Source: Nocardia suismassiliense | GTDB taxonomy: Bacteria; Actinomycetota; Actinomycetes; Mycobacteriales; Mycobacteriaceae | Direction of reading: 5' to 3' | DNA length: 64,000 nt | NCBI RefSeq assembly: GCF_900269665.1 | Contig: NZ_LT985361.1 | Location: 1,049,270-1,113,269, forward strand | In this document: positions 17,393 through 27,552 of the stretch, in pieces | Layout: each line of letters begins with the position of its first letter | Position numbering within the stretch: position 1 is the stretch's first letter | Program-made: the position numbers and the translations under genes | Notes under the pieces: generated by a model | What the model was told of the DNA's origin: nothing | Seen by the model: the letters and a program-made list of their open reading frames with translations, nothing else | Database searches by the model: none

Positions 17393-17476
17393 TCAGATCA
17401 AGCCCAGAGCGGCCACGACCAGGCCGACAGCAGCAGCGACACCGAGACCGAGCGGGACGGTAACAGACAGCAGCAT
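17393..17476 (-). CDS. 27-aa hydrophobic peptide, copy 2 of 3
   Basis: Paralogue of the copies on either side: MLLSVTVPLGLG, then a valine/alanine-rich helix, ending AALGLI and TGA. AAGGAG (complement of 17483-17488) lies 6 nt upstream of the ATG, in the conserved leader AAGGAGTAACTC that also precedes copy 3. No charged residues. It differs from copy 3 by two conservative replacements (Val/Ile, Ile/Leu) plus the start codon, and by several silent changes. The spacer to copy 1 is 133 bases and is not conserved, so only the gene and its ribosome binding site are retained. Confidence 0.78.
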   Translation of the reverse strand: MLLSVTVPLGLGVAAAVGLVVAALGLI

Positions 17477-17620
17477 GAGTTACTCCTTCATTGGCAGATG
17501 AGTGTGGGTCCAACGTACGAGATGCTGATTCCGACTCGAAACAGATCTCGGAATTCGAAGCAGGACCGAGTCTTCCTTCTGAAAGCCCTCGGCCCCACCG
17601 TCAGAATTTGCTGCTTTTTC

Positions 17621-17704
17621 TCAGAGCAGACCGAGAGCGGCCACAATCAGGCCGACAGCAGCAGCGACACCGAGACCGAGCGGGACGGTAACAGACAACA
17701 GCAC
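17621..17704 (-). CDS. 27-aa hydrophobic peptide, copy 3 of 3
   Basis: Third tandem copy, starting with GTG instead of ATG (VLLSVTVPLGLG) and ending AALGLL and TGA. AAGGAG (complement of 17711-17716) lies 6 nt upstream, identical in sequence and spacing to copy 2. It is the first copy in transcription order; the 266-base stretch upstream to the hemophore gene holds no other gene I can see and may carry the promoter. Comparable tiny uncharged helices occur among type I toxins and among membrane-complex subunits, but there is no sequence-based reason to choose either. Confidence 0.75.
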   Translation of the reverse strand: MLLSVTVPLGLGVAAAVGLIVAALGLL

Positions 17705-17970
17705 GAGTTACTCCTTCGTTGGGACGGTTGGGTGTTGTGTAGCAGAAGAGATCATGCCAAGTGTGGCGTTGTTGACGCTGAACTGTCCCGGCGTGTCGGA
17801 AATTTCGCGTCGACGTATCTTTCTGAACCGACGGCCTATAGCAGCTTTTTTCGCGCGGTGTGTCCGAATGAATAATCCGAACAAAAGGTCTGAAATATTC
17901 GCGCTCGAGCGGCATCGGTCTGCAGAAGTGGTCGTCGATCCGACCCGGGGTCAGCGGTCGGCGCTATGCC

Positions 17971-18381
17971 TCAGTAACGGTCGCAGGAGGCCGTGACTTT
18001 GCGGATTGCCGCACGCGCGTCGGCGTTGGCATCGGCACTCGCATCGGTGGCGGTGGTGTTGTTCGCGTGCATTGCCGACATCTGGCCGAAGCTCTTGTTG
18101 AACATCTCGAATGCCGCTTGGCGCTGAGATACCGGCTGCGAGAGTGCTGTTTGCAGAACGGCCTTCTGGATCGGGTCCGCGTCGAACTTGGCCGCGACAG
18201 CGGGTTCCATGTCGCGCATGGCCGCATCGAACTGGCTGAACGAGCATTTCGTCGTCATCAGGGGCGCCAAGTCGGTGGCCAGATCGGCGGATGCGGCCCC
18301 TGATCCGAACAATGCAGTGGCGGCGGAGAATCCGCTGAAGGCAAGTGCGGCGATCGTGTATCGGGCTTTGCGCATCGTCAT
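17971..18381 (-). CDS. Secreted hemophore-related protein
   Basis: A 136-aa exported protein. The signal peptide (MTMRKARYTIAALAF... to GAASA) is cleaved near residue 33. The mature part is a helical bundle with a Cys near its start (TTKCSFSQF) and one at the end (TASCDRY), as in the mycobacterial Rv0203-like heme-binding proteins. The ATG at 18381 has AAGGGTGA about 8 nt upstream. Heme capture in the envelope is inferred from the family; the key ligand cannot be picked with confidence. Divergent from the ABC exporter and upstream of the small-peptide cluster on the same strand. Confidence 0.8.
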   Translation of the reverse strand: MTMRKARYTIAALAFSGFSAATALFGSGAASADLATDLAPLMTTKCSFSQFDAAMRDMEPAVAAKFDADPIQKAVLQTALSQPVSQRQAAFEMFNKSFGQMSAMHANNTTATDASADANADARAAIRKVTASCDRY

Positions 18382-18769
18382 GTAGTCACCCTTCGTAGAG
18401 TTCATCTGACTGTCGGGTCGGTGACCCGGCGGTGATGGTACTCAACAAAGTCGGTGGTATGAGCGGGCAACGCGCGCATCGCGGCCGAAAGTTCTTGCGG
18501 CATGCGCGAACCGAAGGCGTCACCGTGACGAAAGAATGGTAGATCGGGGCGCGGTCGTAATTAATCGGAAGAGCGTGCGGTATAAGCGGATGTGCTGTGC
18601 CGTCACGAGAAAAACGGCCTATTCGGTGTGTTATGCGGCGGGGCAGGTTGTTTCCTGGCATGGTGACGCCGTGCCGCTAGCGGCGTCCGCCTGCGGAACG
18701 GTGCGGCGAATCGAGCCGCCTCGTGGACGCGAAGACGATCGTGCGACGAGTGGAAGGTGCGAATTCTAC
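18382..18769. other. 388-base spacer without a gene
   Basis: Divergent regulatory region between the hemophore-related gene and the ABC exporter. I see no convincing small gene in it; the open frames that cross it lack a good start and a coding-like composition. The promoters of both neighbours must lie here. Confidence 0.5.
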
Positions 18770-19678
18770 GTGTTGGAAATTTCGAGCTTGGTCAAGCGCT
18801 ACGGGGACGTTGTCGCCTTGTCCGACATGACGTTCGACGTGCAACCCGGTGAGTTGTTCGGGTTCGTCGGGTCCAATGGCGCGGGGAAGACGACAACGAT
18901 GCGAATCATCATGGGCGTGATGGCCGCCGACGCCGGGGAAGTCCGCTGGAACGGCAGGCCGGTGGATCTGGCGACGCGGCGGCGCATCGGCTATATGCCG
19001 GAGGAGCGCGGGCTCTATCCGCGGATGAAGGTGGGCGCGCAGCTGCAGTACTTCGCTCGGCTGCACGGGCTTTCGGACTTCGAAGCGTCCACCGCCGCGC
19101 AGCTGTGGATGTTGCGCCTCGGGATCGAGCAGCGCGCCGAGGACGATGTGTTGAAGCTCAGCCTCGGCAATCAGCAGCGGGTCCAGTTGGCGACCGCGCT
19201 GGTGCACAATCCCGACGTCCTGGTGCTGGACGAGCCGTTCTCGGGGCTGGATCCCGTTGCGGTCGAGGTGATGAGCTCCGTCCTGCGCGAACGCAGCGCG
19301 GAGAAGGGCAGCCCGGTGCTGTTCTCCTCGCACCAGCTCGATCTGGTCGAACGGCTGTGTGACCGTGTCGGAATCGTCCGGAACGGGACCATGGTGGCCT
19401 GTGGCACGGTTGATGAATTGCGCGGTCGTGCACCGGCGTTGGTCGCGATCGATGCGCCGGGCCTGGACGACGACTGGATCACCCGAATGCCCGGAGTGTC
19501 GGTGCGCGGGCGCGAAGCGTCCCGATGGATCCTGCGCCTGGAAGACCACGTCGACGACCATCTGGTGCTGACCACCGCGCTGGCCGCCGGGCCGGTGCGC
19601 GAATTCGGCCGGGTGCAGCCCACTTTGACCGATTTGTTCCGGGACGCGACCGTCGACTCGGCCGAGGTGGCGGCATGA
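18770..19678 (+). CDS. ABC transporter ATP-binding protein (NatA-type)
   Basis: A 302-aa ATPase. Walker A is GSNGAGKTTT (about residues 34-43), the signature is LSLGNQQRVQLATALVHNP, Walker B VLVLDEPFSGLDPVAVEV, and the H-loop SSHQLDLVERL. The atypical LSLGNQQ signature and the C-terminal extension with a DELRG box are typical of the NatA subgroup. GTG at 18770 is used, with GGAAGG about 12 nt upstream; TTG at 18773 is an alternative. It pairs with the permease downstream through an ATGA overlap. Sodium or hydrophobic-compound export is the usual role; the real substrate is unknown. Confidence 0.88.
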   Translation: MLEISSLVKRYGDVVALSDMTFDVQPGELFGFVGSNGAGKTTTMRIIMGVMAADAGEVRWNGRPVDLATRRRIGYMPEERGLYPRMKVGAQLQYFARLHGLSDFEASTAAQLWMLRLGIEQRAEDDVLKLSLGNQQRVQLATALVHNPDVLVLDEPFSGLDPVAVEVMSSVLRERSAEKGSPVLFSSHQLDLVERLCDRVGIVRNGTMVACGTVDELRGRAPALVAIDAPGLDDDWITRMPGVSVRGREASRWILRLEDHVDDHLVLTTALAAGPVREFGRVQPTLTDLFRDATVDSAEVAA

Positions 19679-20895
19679 GTGAGCGGATGAGTGACCCGAA
19701 GCTGTCTCCGACACAAGCGATTCGCATCGTCGCGGGCCGCGAGATCAACGTGCGGGTGCGGTCGAAAGCCTTCGTCGCGATCACCGCCATCCTCGTGCTC
19801 GCCGTCGCGGGCACGGTGCTGCTGTTCCACTTCATCGATCGCGGCACCACCGCCGCCGTGGAAAAGGTTGGCCTGACGGCGGATACGGCGCAGTTCCAGC
19901 CGTTGCTGGTCGCCGCGGGCGCGGCGGCCGGTCAGTCGATCGAGACCACCGTGGTCGACCGGGCCGCCGGTGAAGAGCAGATCCGGGCGGACGATCTCGC
20001 GGCCTTGCTGGTCGGCGCCGCGGACGGGCAGCTGCAGGTGGTGGTGAAATCGGCGCTGCCGGACGGGCTGCGCACGGCGTTCGGCCTGGTGGCCAGGCAG
20101 GCCGCGCTGCATCAGGAAATCAGTTGGCTCGGCGGGGATCCGGCCACCGTCGAGAGCGCGATCGCCGCGGCGAAGATCGCCGTGCAGCCGCTGCAGCCGG
20201 CCGACGCTCATCGTGGCGCGCGCATCGGCATGGCGGCGGTGATCGGCGTGCTCACCTACGTGATGCTGCTGATCAGTATCCAGCTGACCGGGCAGGGGGT
20301 CGTCGAGGAGAAGGCCAATCGCATCGTCGAGCTGCTCCTTGCGACGATCCGTCCGTGGGAGCTGTTGGCGGGCAAGGTGATCGGCATCGGGATCGTGACG
20401 ATTATCCAGGTCACGTTGATTGCCGTGGTGGGTATGGCCACCGCTTTTGCCACCGGGGTGCTGGACCTTTCGACCGCGATGGTCGGCAGCGTGGTCGGCT
20501 GGGCGGTGGTGTGGTACCTGCTCGGCTACTTCCTCTACGCCCTCGTCGTCGCGGCGGCCGCGTCGCTGGTGTCGCGGCAGGAGGATCTCGCGTCGGTGGC
20601 GGTCCCGGTGTCGGTGGTGTTGATCGCGGCGTATCTGATCGGGCAGTCCATCGTGCCCGCGGATCCGCACGGGACCTCCGCGACCGTGCTGTCGATGATC
20701 CCGCTGCTGTCGCCGGTGGTGATGCCCATGCGGGCGGCCTACGACGTACCCGGCTGGCAGATGACGGGCGCGCTGGTGGCCATGGTGCTGACCATCGCGC
20801 TGGTGGCCCGGTTGGCAGGCCGGATCTACGGCAACGCCGTCCTGCTCACCGGCAGCCGGGTGTCGCTGCGCACCGCGCTCCGCGCGCACGCATAG
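19675..20895 (+). CDS. ABC-2 type permease (NatB-like)
   Basis: A 406-aa membrane protein. One N-terminal helix (VAITAILVLAVAGTVLLF) is followed by a large extracytoplasmic loop (about residues 60-180), then five to six helices at the C-terminal end, the layout of NatB/YhaP permeases. GVVEEKANRIVELLLATIRPWELLAGK is the characteristic ABC-2 motif. The start overlaps the ATPase stop by 4 nt, so the two form one export unit. Confidence 0.88.
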   Translation: MSERMSDPKLSPTQAIRIVAGREINVRVRSKAFVAITAILVLAVAGTVLLFHFIDRGTTAAVEKVGLTADTAQFQPLLVAAGAAAGQSIETTVVDRAAGEEQIRADDLAALLVGAADGQLQVVVKSALPDGLRTAFGLVARQAALHQEISWLGGDPATVESAIAAAKIAVQPLQPADAHRGARIGMAAVIGVLTYVMLLISIQLTGQGVVEEKANRIVELLLATIRPWELLAGKVIGIGIVTIIQVTLIAVVGMATAFATGVLDLSTAMVGSVVGWAVVWYLLGYFLYALVVAAAASLVSRQEDLASVAVPVSVVLIAAYLIGQSIVPADPHGTSATVLSMIPLLSPVVMPMRAAYDVPGWQMTGALVAMVLTIALVARLAGRIYGNAVLLTGSRVSLRTALRAHA

Positions 20896-21000
20896 TGAAA
20901 CGGCAATGACACGCGACTGGACCGGATAGTCCGTTTTGTGACTGGTGTGACTAATAGCATCGGGCGACACCCACTGTCAGGTCTGGTAGGAGGCTCATCG

Positions 21001-22464
21001 ATGTCGTTCGGTCCCCGTCTACGCGACAAGACGCTAGGTCGCGGCACAGCACTACGTCGCTGCCGACAGGCGGCGCTGATGTGCTGTGTCGCCCTGGCCG
21101 CGGGATCGGCGGCCGTCCCTGTCTCGGCCGCCCCGCCGTCCGGGGCAATCTCCTTGCCGCCGAGCCTGATCGACGCGTTGGGGCGCGACCTCGGCATCGA
21201 CGCCGCGGAGTACGCACGCCGGGTCGCGCTGACGACTCGACTGTCCGAGTTCGCCAGGTCGGCCCGGATCGCGCACCCGGCCGCCTTCGCGGGCGTCCGG
21301 ATGGACGGCGGTCGCCCGATCGTCTCGCTCACCGACGGGGTGAGTTCCCGGCACGCACGGGCGGCCGCCGAGGCGGCGGGCTTCACCGTGGAAACGGTGT
21401 CCGCCAGCGAGGCGACGCTGCGGGAGCGGCGCGCCGCGTTCGAACGCTGGCTGGCCGCGCAGACCGGCGCGGTCGCCGAGTCGATCTTCGGGTACGGAAT
21501 CGACCTGGCGGACAACAGTTTCGCGGTGCGGGTCGCCAAAGACACGCAGCTGCCCGCCGAGGCGGGGCCGGTGCGAGCGATCGCGGCGACGATGCCGGAA
21601 ACCTGGTCCGACAACACCGCCGACGAGGTGCGGCCCATCGCGGCCGAGGGGCCCGACGACGCCATCGTCGGCGGCCAGTCCTACGCCTTCGAGGTCGACG
21701 GTGAGGTCCATCGGTGCTCGTTCGGCTTCCACGCCACCGACGCGAAAGGCCGCGCGGTCAATATCACCGCGGGCCACTGCGACCCCAACAACCTTGTCGC
21801 GCAGGCGAAACGCAAGCAGGGACCGCAGCGCGTCTTCACCGTGCGTGGCACGTCCGACAAGGAGTATGTGCCCGGCGAGAAGCCGAAGCTGGGCACCGAA
21901 CTCGGCTACTTCGAGGTATCCAGCTTCAGCCCGTACGACTACGGGATCCTGCGGATCAACGAGGCGGCCGCGCCCCGATTCCGGAACAACCTGGTCTCGG
22001 CGGGCGAGCTGTCGCCGCCGACCCGGTCGGTGGTGCCGCCCACGCTGGATACCGGCAGCAACACCAGCCAGGTGCCGGACGCGTCGATCCGCGAGAGCGG
22101 GGTGGTGCCCATCGACGGCACGGCGGATCCGATCGACGGCGCCGTGGTGTGCAAGGCCGGATTCCGGTCCGGCTACTCCTGCGGCGTGGTGCTCGCGTCC
22201 GGCCAGGTCGCCCGGCTGAAAGGCGTACCGGGCCACGGTGATCCGGTCCAGTTCGAGGACATGTTCATCACCACCCTGTGCGGGCATCAAGGTGACAGCG
22301 GCGGGCCGATCATGGCGGGTACCAAGGCGGTCGGCATCACCAGCTCCATCGTCACCACCGCCACCCTGTTCGACGGCACCTGCGGGCACCTCCCGGTGCT
22401 GCTCGGTCAGCCGCTGAGCAGGGTGCTGCGCGACCATCCCGGCTTGAAAGTCCGCACCAGCTGA
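21001..22464 (+). CDS. Secreted trypsin-fold serine protease with prodomain (S1 family)
   Basis: A 487-aa exported protease. A signal peptide (basic n-region, hydrophobic core, VSAAPP cleavage near residue 42) is followed by a prodomain of about 180 residues and a chymotrypsin-fold domain from about residue 222 ([12 protein letters not shown]). The triad is His259 in ITAGHC, Asp313 in PYDYGIL and Ser433 in QGDSGGPIM. The pattern resembles the alpha-lytic/streptogrisin-like actinobacterial proteases, which need the prodomain for folding. Cysteines near His259, at VVCKAG/YSCG and around the active serine could form disulphides. Confidence 0.9.
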   Translation: MSFGPRLRDKTLGRGTALRRCRQAALMCCVALAAGSAAVPVSAAPPSGAISLPPSLIDALGRDLGIDAAEYARRVALTTRLSEFARSARIAHPAAFAGVRMDGGRPIVSLTDGVSSRHARAAAEAAGFTVETVSASEATLRERRAAFERWLAAQTGAVAESIFGYGIDLADNSFAVRVAKDTQLPAEAGPVRAIAATMPETWSDNTADEVRPIAAEGPDDAIVGGQSYAFEVDGEVHRCSFGFHATDAKGRAVNITAGHCDPNNLVAQAKRKQGPQRVFTVRGTSDKEYVPGEKPKLGTELGYFEVSSFSPYDYGILRINEAAAPRFRNNLVSAGELSPPTRSVVPPTLDTGSNTSQVPDASIRESGVVPIDGTADPIDGAVVCKAGFRSGYSCGVVLASGQVARLKGVPGHGDPVQFEDMFITTLCGHQGDSGGPIMAGTKAVGITSSIVTTATLFDGTCGHLPVLLGQPLSRVLRDHPGLKVRTS

Positions 22465-22492
22465 TCCGGCGGTGCCCCCTAAGATCGCGAGC

Positions 22493-23788
22493 ATGCCCGT
22501 TTCCACGACCGCCGCTACGGCCACCGGATTGTGCGCGTTCATCGACGCGTCGCCCTCGCCCTTCCACGTCTGCGCGACGGTGGCCGCCGAGCTGGACGCC
22601 AACGGCTTCACCCGGCTGGACGAATCGGCGCCGTGGCCCGCGGACGGCCCGAGCAAGCACTACGTGGTGCGCGGCGGCTCGCTGGTCGCGTGGGCGACGG
22701 CGGACGCCGCGGGGGTGACACCGTTCCGGGTGGTCGGTGCGCACACCGACAGTCCGAACCTGCGGGTCAAGCAGCACCCGGATCTGACGTCGGCGGGCTG
22801 GCAGCTGGTCGGCCTCGAGCCCTACGGTGGCGCCTGGCTCAATTCCTGGCTGGATCGCGAGCTCGGCTTGTCCGGGCGGCTCAGCGTGCGCGACGGAAAC
22901 ACCGTGCGCGAGCAGCTGGTTCGCATCGATGAGCCGATCCTGCGGGTGCCGCAGCTGGCCATCCATCTCTCCGACGACCGCAAGGGCGTCACGCTGGACC
23001 CGCAGCGGCACGTGAACGCGGTATGGGGCGTCGGCCACGAAGCACGCTCCTTCCTGGCGTTCGTCGCGGAGCAGGCCGGCCTCGACCCGGACGCGCTGCT
23101 CGGCTGGGAACTGATGACCCACGACCTGGCGCCGAGCCGGCTCGTCGGCCGCGACCAGGATCTGGTCAGCGCGCCCCGGCTGGACAACCAGGGCACCTGC
23201 TACGCGGGCCTGCAGGCCTTCCTCGCCGCAGTCGCCGAGCCCGGTGCGGCCATTCCCGTGTTCGCCACCTTCGACCACGAGGAGGTCGGCAGCCAGTCCG
23301 ATCGCGGCGCGCAGTCCGATCTGCTGCCGACGGTGCTGGAGCGCATCGTGCTGTCCCGCGGCGGCGATCGCGGCGAATTCTTTGCCGCCCTGGCCGGTTC
23401 GATCTGCGCCTCCGGTGATATGGCGCACGCGACGCACCCCAACTACCCGGAGCGGCACGAGCCCGCGCACCGTATCCAGGTGAACGGCGGACCGGTGCTC
23501 AAGGTCAACCAGAACCTGCGCTACGCCACCGACGCGGCGGGTGCGGGCGCGTTCGCGCTGGCCTGCGAACAGGTGGGAGTTCCGTTGCAGCGCTACGTGC
23601 ATCGCGCCGATCTGCCGTGCGGATCGACCATCGGCCCGATGACGGCGGCGGGCACCGGTATGACGACAGTCGACGTCGGCGCGGCCCAGCTGGCCATGCA
23701 TTCGGCGCGCGAAATAATGGGCGCCGCCGATGTTCCGGCCTACGCCGCGGCGCTGGCCGCCTTCCTGACACCCGCCGTCACGGGGTGA
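22493..23788 (+). CDS. pepC: M18 family aminopeptidase
   Basis: A 431-aa cytosolic di-zinc aminopeptidase, orthologous in position to mycobacterial pepC. Motifs in order: [14 protein letters not shown] (metal His and Asp), [22 protein letters not shown] (catalytic and metal Glu), MAHATHPNY and the C-terminal [12 protein letters not shown] with the last histidine. The ATG at 22493 begins just before the conserved [16 protein letters not shown]. Members cleave N-terminal residues, often acidic or aromatic. Its 3' end overlaps the convergent glycosyltransferase gene by 49 bases. Confidence 0.93.
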   Translation: MPVSTTAATATGLCAFIDASPSPFHVCATVAAELDANGFTRLDESAPWPADGPSKHYVVRGGSLVAWATADAAGVTPFRVVGAHTDSPNLRVKQHPDLTSAGWQLVGLEPYGGAWLNSWLDRELGLSGRLSVRDGNTVREQLVRIDEPILRVPQLAIHLSDDRKGVTLDPQRHVNAVWGVGHEARSFLAFVAEQAGLDPDALLGWELMTHDLAPSRLVGRDQDLVSAPRLDNQGTCYAGLQAFLAAVAEPGAAIPVFATFDHEEVGSQSDRGAQSDLLPTVLERIVLSRGGDRGEFFAALAGSICASGDMAHATHPNYPERHEPAHRIQVNGGPVLKVNQNLRYATDAAGAGAFALACEQVGVPLQRYVHRADLPCGSTIGPMTAAGTGMTTVDVGAAQLAMHSAREIMGAADVPAYAAALAAFLTPAVTG

Positions 23789-25059
23789 TAGGTCGCCACC
23801 GCGACCACGAACACCGCGAGGGTGGCGAGCACATAACTGCTACCGATGAGCTGCTGCCACCAGGCCCAGCCGAGTTCCTTGTCCTCGGAGTGCGGCAGCA
23901 GCCACTGCGGTCCGATGAGGAACATGACGCTCATGGCGCCGACGGAGCCGAGGAACAGCGGGCTGCGGGTGTTCCAGGTGCCGCGCTCGCGCGCGGGTCC
24001 GGCACTCCGGCCGCGTGCGATCGCGTCCGCCGTCACCACCAGCGCGGGCGCGATCCACACCCAGTGGTGCGACCAGGAGACCGGCGAAACCAGCAGCACC
24101 ACCGCGGCATTCACCATCAGCGCGGCCACGGACGCACCCGTGTCGATCAGCCTGCGCATCCAGACGGCGGCCAGCACGACCGCCACCAGTGACAGCGTGA
24201 TCCACAGCAACGTGGCCACCGAGTCGGCGACGCCGAGCCGGAACACCATGCCCTTGATCGACTGGTTACCAGCGAAGTACGGCGGCCCGATCCGGCCGGT
24301 GTCGGCGAGCGTGTGGAACCAGTACTCGGCCGAATCGCTCGGGAACAGCAGGAAACCCAGCCCGACGGCCCCGATCGCGGAGACGACCAGCGCGCCCGCC
24401 GCCTTCCAGTCCTTGCGCAGCAGGAAGTACAGCAGGTACCCGCCGGGAATCAGCTTCACCGACACGGCGATGCCGATCAGCATGCCGCGCGGCCAGAACG
24501 GCTTGCGCACCAGGCAGTCCAGCGTGATCGCGGCCATCAGCACCAGATTGATCTGGCCGAAACCGAAGGTCTGGCGCAGCGGTTCGAACGTCTGCAGCAG
24601 GGCGACCGCGCCGATGACAATCGTCCAAGCGGTGACCCGGGACAGCTCGGGCCGGATCCGCGCGAGCACCACCCGGAGCGTGACGGCGAGGCTGGCCAGC
24701 GAGGTCACCAGCACCAGCACCTCGGCTACCGGCAGCGGCATCAGGGCCAGCGGGGCGAAGAACAGCGCGGCGAGCGGGGGATAGGTGAACGGCAAGCCGA
24801 TTCCGGCGACCGGCGGCATCGGCCCGTACAGTTCGCCGTCGTCGAGCCAGACCCGGGCACCGTTGCGGTACACCTGTAGATCGATGTAGCCGGACCACCA
24901 GTGCACGAGTAGCGACAGCGCCGCCGACGCGGCGAACAGGCCGACCGCGATCAGCAGCCAGCGCAGCTGCTCACGCGACAACGGGACGCGCGCCGTCGAG
25001 GTGGGGTTCTTCGAGGCAACCGGCTCAGCGGAATCCGCAACCCCCGATCGTTCGTTCAC
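23740..25059 (-). CDS. GT87-type polyprenol-phosphate mannosyltransferase (GT-C fold)
   Basis: A 439-aa membrane glycosyltransferase with about ten helices. The first extracellular loop after helix 1 has [17 protein letters not shown], which holds the catalytic aspartate of GT-C/DUF2029 enzymes; later motifs [33 protein letters not shown] and [11 protein letters not shown] are typical of the alpha-mannosyltransferases (PimE-, MptC-like group) that extend lipoglycans using polyprenyl-phosphate mannose. GTG at 25059 is chosen; the region upstream faces the purL promoter. Which linkage it makes cannot be told. The 3' end overlaps pepC. Confidence 0.85.
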   Translation of the reverse strand: MNERSGVADSAEPVASKNPTSTARVPLSREQLRWLLIAVGLFAASAALSLLVHWWSGYIDLQVYRNGARVWLDDGELYGPMPPVAGIGLPFTYPPLAALFFAPLALMPLPVAEVLVLVTSLASLAVTLRVVLARIRPELSRVTAWTIVIGAVALLQTFEPLRQTFGFGQINLVLMAAITLDCLVRKPFWPRGMLIGIAVSVKLIPGGYLLYFLLRKDWKAAGALVVSAIGAVGLGFLLFPSDSAEYWFHTLADTGRIGPPYFAGNQSIKGMVFRLGVADSVATLLWITLSLVAVVLAAVWMRRLIDTGASVAALMVNAAVVLLVSPVSWSHHWVWIAPALVVTADAIARGRSAGPARERGTWNTRSPLFLGSVGAMSVMFLIGPQWLLPHSEDKELGWAWWQQLIGSSYVLATLAVFVVAVATYHPVTAGVRKAASAAA

Positions 25060-25257
25060 GGGGCCCAGCGTATCCGTGGCCGGTGTGTGACCCTCGTCGG
25101 CGCGCACGGTAGCGCTCGCGGCCTGTGACCTGGCGCACAGGATTCCGGCGAACCGGGCGCGGGGCCGATGCGGCCCGTTGCCCGCCAACGGTCACGGCTA
25201 AACTTCCAGGCGAATCCCCAGCTTCGCGCTCCCGGCCCGAAAGGACCCTGGTACCCC

Positions 25258-27552
25258 GTGACTTCGCAGGTCGACACCGTCAGCGCAGCCGCAGCAACTC
25301 CTGACGTGCCGCAACCCTATAAAGAGCTGGGTTTGAAGGACGACGAGTACGCGCGCATCAAGGAAATCCTCGGCCGCAGGCCGACCGACGCCGAACTGGC
25401 GATGTACTCGGTGATGTGGAGCGAGCACTGCTCCTACAAGTCGTCGAAGGTGCATCTGCGCTACTTCGGCGAGACCACCACCGAGCAGATGCGGGCCTCG
25501 ATGCTCGCGGGCATCGGTGAGAACGCCGGCGTCGTCGATGTCGGCGACGGCTGGGCCGTCACCTTCAAGGTCGAGAGCCACAACCACCCGTCCTATGTCG
25601 AGCCGTATCAGGGCGCGGCGACCGGCGTCGGCGGCATCGTGCGCGACATCATGGCGATGGGCGCGCGCCCGATCGCGGTGATGGATCAGCTGCGTTTCGG
25701 CGCGGCGGACGCGGCCGATACCCGTCGCGTGGTCGACGGCGTGGTGCGTGGTGTCGGTGGTTACGGCAACTCGCTCGGCCTGCCCAATGTCGGCGGCGAG
25801 ACCGTGTTCGACCCGTCCTACCAAGGCAATCCGCTGGTGAACGCGCTGTGCGCGGGCGTGATGCGGGTCGAGGACCTGCACCTGGCCTTCGCCTCCGGCA
25901 CCGGCAACAAGATCATTCTGTTCGGCGCGCGCACCGGCCTCGACGGCATCGGTGGTGTCTCCGTGCTCGCCTCGGACACCTTCTCCGGTGACGAGTCGGG
26001 CACCGGCCGCAAGAAGCTGCCCAGCGTGCAGGTCGGCGATCCGTTCACCGAGAAGGTGCTCATCGAGTGCTGTCTCGAGTTGTACGCGGCCAAGCTGGTG
26101 GTCGGCATCCAGGACCTCGGCGGCGCCGGACTGTCCTGTGCCACTTCCGAACTGGCCGCCGCGGGCGACGGCGGCATGCGCATCGAACTGGACCAGGTGC
26201 CGATGCGGGCCACCGGGATGACCCCGGCCGAGGTGCTCTCCAGCGAATCGCAGGAGCGTATGTGCGCGGTGGTCACCCCCGAGAACGTGGACGCGTTCAT
26301 GGCGGTGTGCCGCAAGTGGGACACCCTGGCCACGGTGATCGGCGAGGTCACCGACGGTGACCGGCTGATCGTCACCTGGCACGGCGAGACCGTGGTCGAC
26401 GTGCCGCCGCGCACCGTCGCGCACGAGGGCCCGGTCTACGAGCGCCCGGTGCGGCGCCCGGACGAGCAGGACGCGCTGATCGCCGACAGCACCGACAAGC
26501 TGACCCGCCCGAAGACCGGCGACGAACTGCGCGCGACGCTGCTGCAGATGCTGGCCAGCCCGCAGCTGTGCAGCCGCAAGTGGATCACCGAGCAGTACGA
26601 CCGGTACGTGCGCGGCAACACCGTGCTCGCCGAGCACGCCGACGCCGGTGTCATCCGGATCGACGAGCAGACCGGTCGCGGTATCGCGCTGGCCACCGAC
26701 GCGTCCGGCCGCTACACCAAGCTGGACCCGTACACCGGCGCGCAGCTCGCGCTGGCCGAGGCCTACCGCAATGTCGCCACCACCGGCGCCACCCCGAAGG
26801 CCGTGACCAACTGCCTCAACTTCGGTTCGCCCGAGGATCCCGGCGTGATGTGGCAGTTCCAGCAGGCGGTCCGCGGTCTCGCGGACGGCTGTGTGGCGCT
26901 CGGCATTCCGGTCACCGGCGGCAACGTGAGCTTCTACAACCAGACCGGGCAGACCGCCATTCTGCCGACCCCGGTGGTCGGTGTGCTCGGCGTCATCGAC
27001 GACGTGCACCGGCGCATCCCGACCGGGCTCGGCCTGGAGCCGGGGGAGACGCTGATCCTGCTCGGCGACACCCGCGACGAATTCGGCGGCTCCATCTGGT
27101 CCCAGGTCGTGCACGACCACCTCGGCGGCGTGCCGCCCACGGTGGACTTCGCCCGCGAGCAGTTGCTGGCCGAGGTGCTCACCGCGGGTTCGCGCGACGG
27201 CATGATCAGTGCCGCGCACGACCTTTCGGAGGGCGGGCTCATCCAGACCGTCGTCGAGGCCGCGCTGGCCGGCGAAACCGGTTGCCGCATCCTGCTTCCC
27301 GAGGATGCCGATCCGTTCGTGACGCTGTTCTCCGAGTCGGCGGGTCGCGTGCTCGTCGCGGTGCCGCGCTCGGAGGAGACCCGGTTCACCAAGATGTGCA
27401 CCGCCCGCGAACTGCCGTGGGTGCGCATCGGTGTGGTCGATCAGGGCACGGACTCGGTTGAGGTGCAAGGACAGTTCACCGTCCCCATGGACGAGCTGCG
27501 GGCCGCGCACGAGGGCACGCTGCCGAAGTTGTTCGGAGCAAGCGCCATCTGA
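25258..27552 (+). CDS. purL: Phosphoribosylformylglycinamidine synthase subunit PurL (small form)
   Basis: A 764-aa synthetase that makes FGAM from FGAR with PurS and PurQ. Conserved motifs include [57 protein letters not shown] and GGNVSFYNQ. Length fits the small, multi-subunit PurL. The GTG at 25258 follows AAAGGA, 13 nt upstream; the N-terminal addition [15 protein letters not shown] is normal for the genus group. The next gene starts at its stop codon (TGATG), so read-through translation links purL to the membrane hydrolase. Confidence 0.96.
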   Translation: MTSQVDTVSAAAATPDVPQPYKELGLKDDEYARIKEILGRRPTDAELAMYSVMWSEHCSYKSSKVHLRYFGETTTEQMRASMLAGIGENAGVVDVGDGWAVTFKVESHNHPSYVEPYQGAATGVGGIVRDIMAMGARPIAVMDQLRFGAADAADTRRVVDGVVRGVGGYGNSLGLPNVGGETVFDPSYQGNPLVNALCAGVMRVEDLHLAFASGTGNKIILFGARTGLDGIGGVSVLASDTFSGDESGTGRKKLPSVQVGDPFTEKVLIECCLELYAAKLVVGIQDLGGAGLSCATSELAAAGDGGMRIELDQVPMRATGMTPAEVLSSESQERMCAVVTPENVDAFMAVCRKWDTLATVIGEVTDGDRLIVTWHGETVVDVPPRTVAHEGPVYERPVRRPDEQDALIADSTDKLTRPKTGDELRATLLQMLASPQLCSRKWITEQYDRYVRGNTVLAEHADAGVIRIDEQTGRGIALATDASGRYTKLDPYTGAQLALAEAYRNVATTGATPKAVTNCLNFGSPEDPGVMWQFQQAVRGLADGCVALGIPVTGGNVSFYNQTGQTAILPTPVVGVLGVIDDVHRRIPTGLGLEPGETLILLGDTRDEFGGSIWSQVVHDHLGGVPPTVDFAREQLLAEVLTAGSRDGMISAAHDLSEGGLIQTVVEAALAGETGCRILLPEDADPFVTLFSESAGRVLVAVPRSEETRFTKMCTARELPWVRIGVVDQGTDSVEVQGQFTVPMDELRAAHEGTLPKLFGASAI

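Noticed and set aside
18386..18661. Open frame on the minus strand upstream of the hemophore-related gene
   Set aside because: Composition is not coding-like and it occupies the divergent promoter region.
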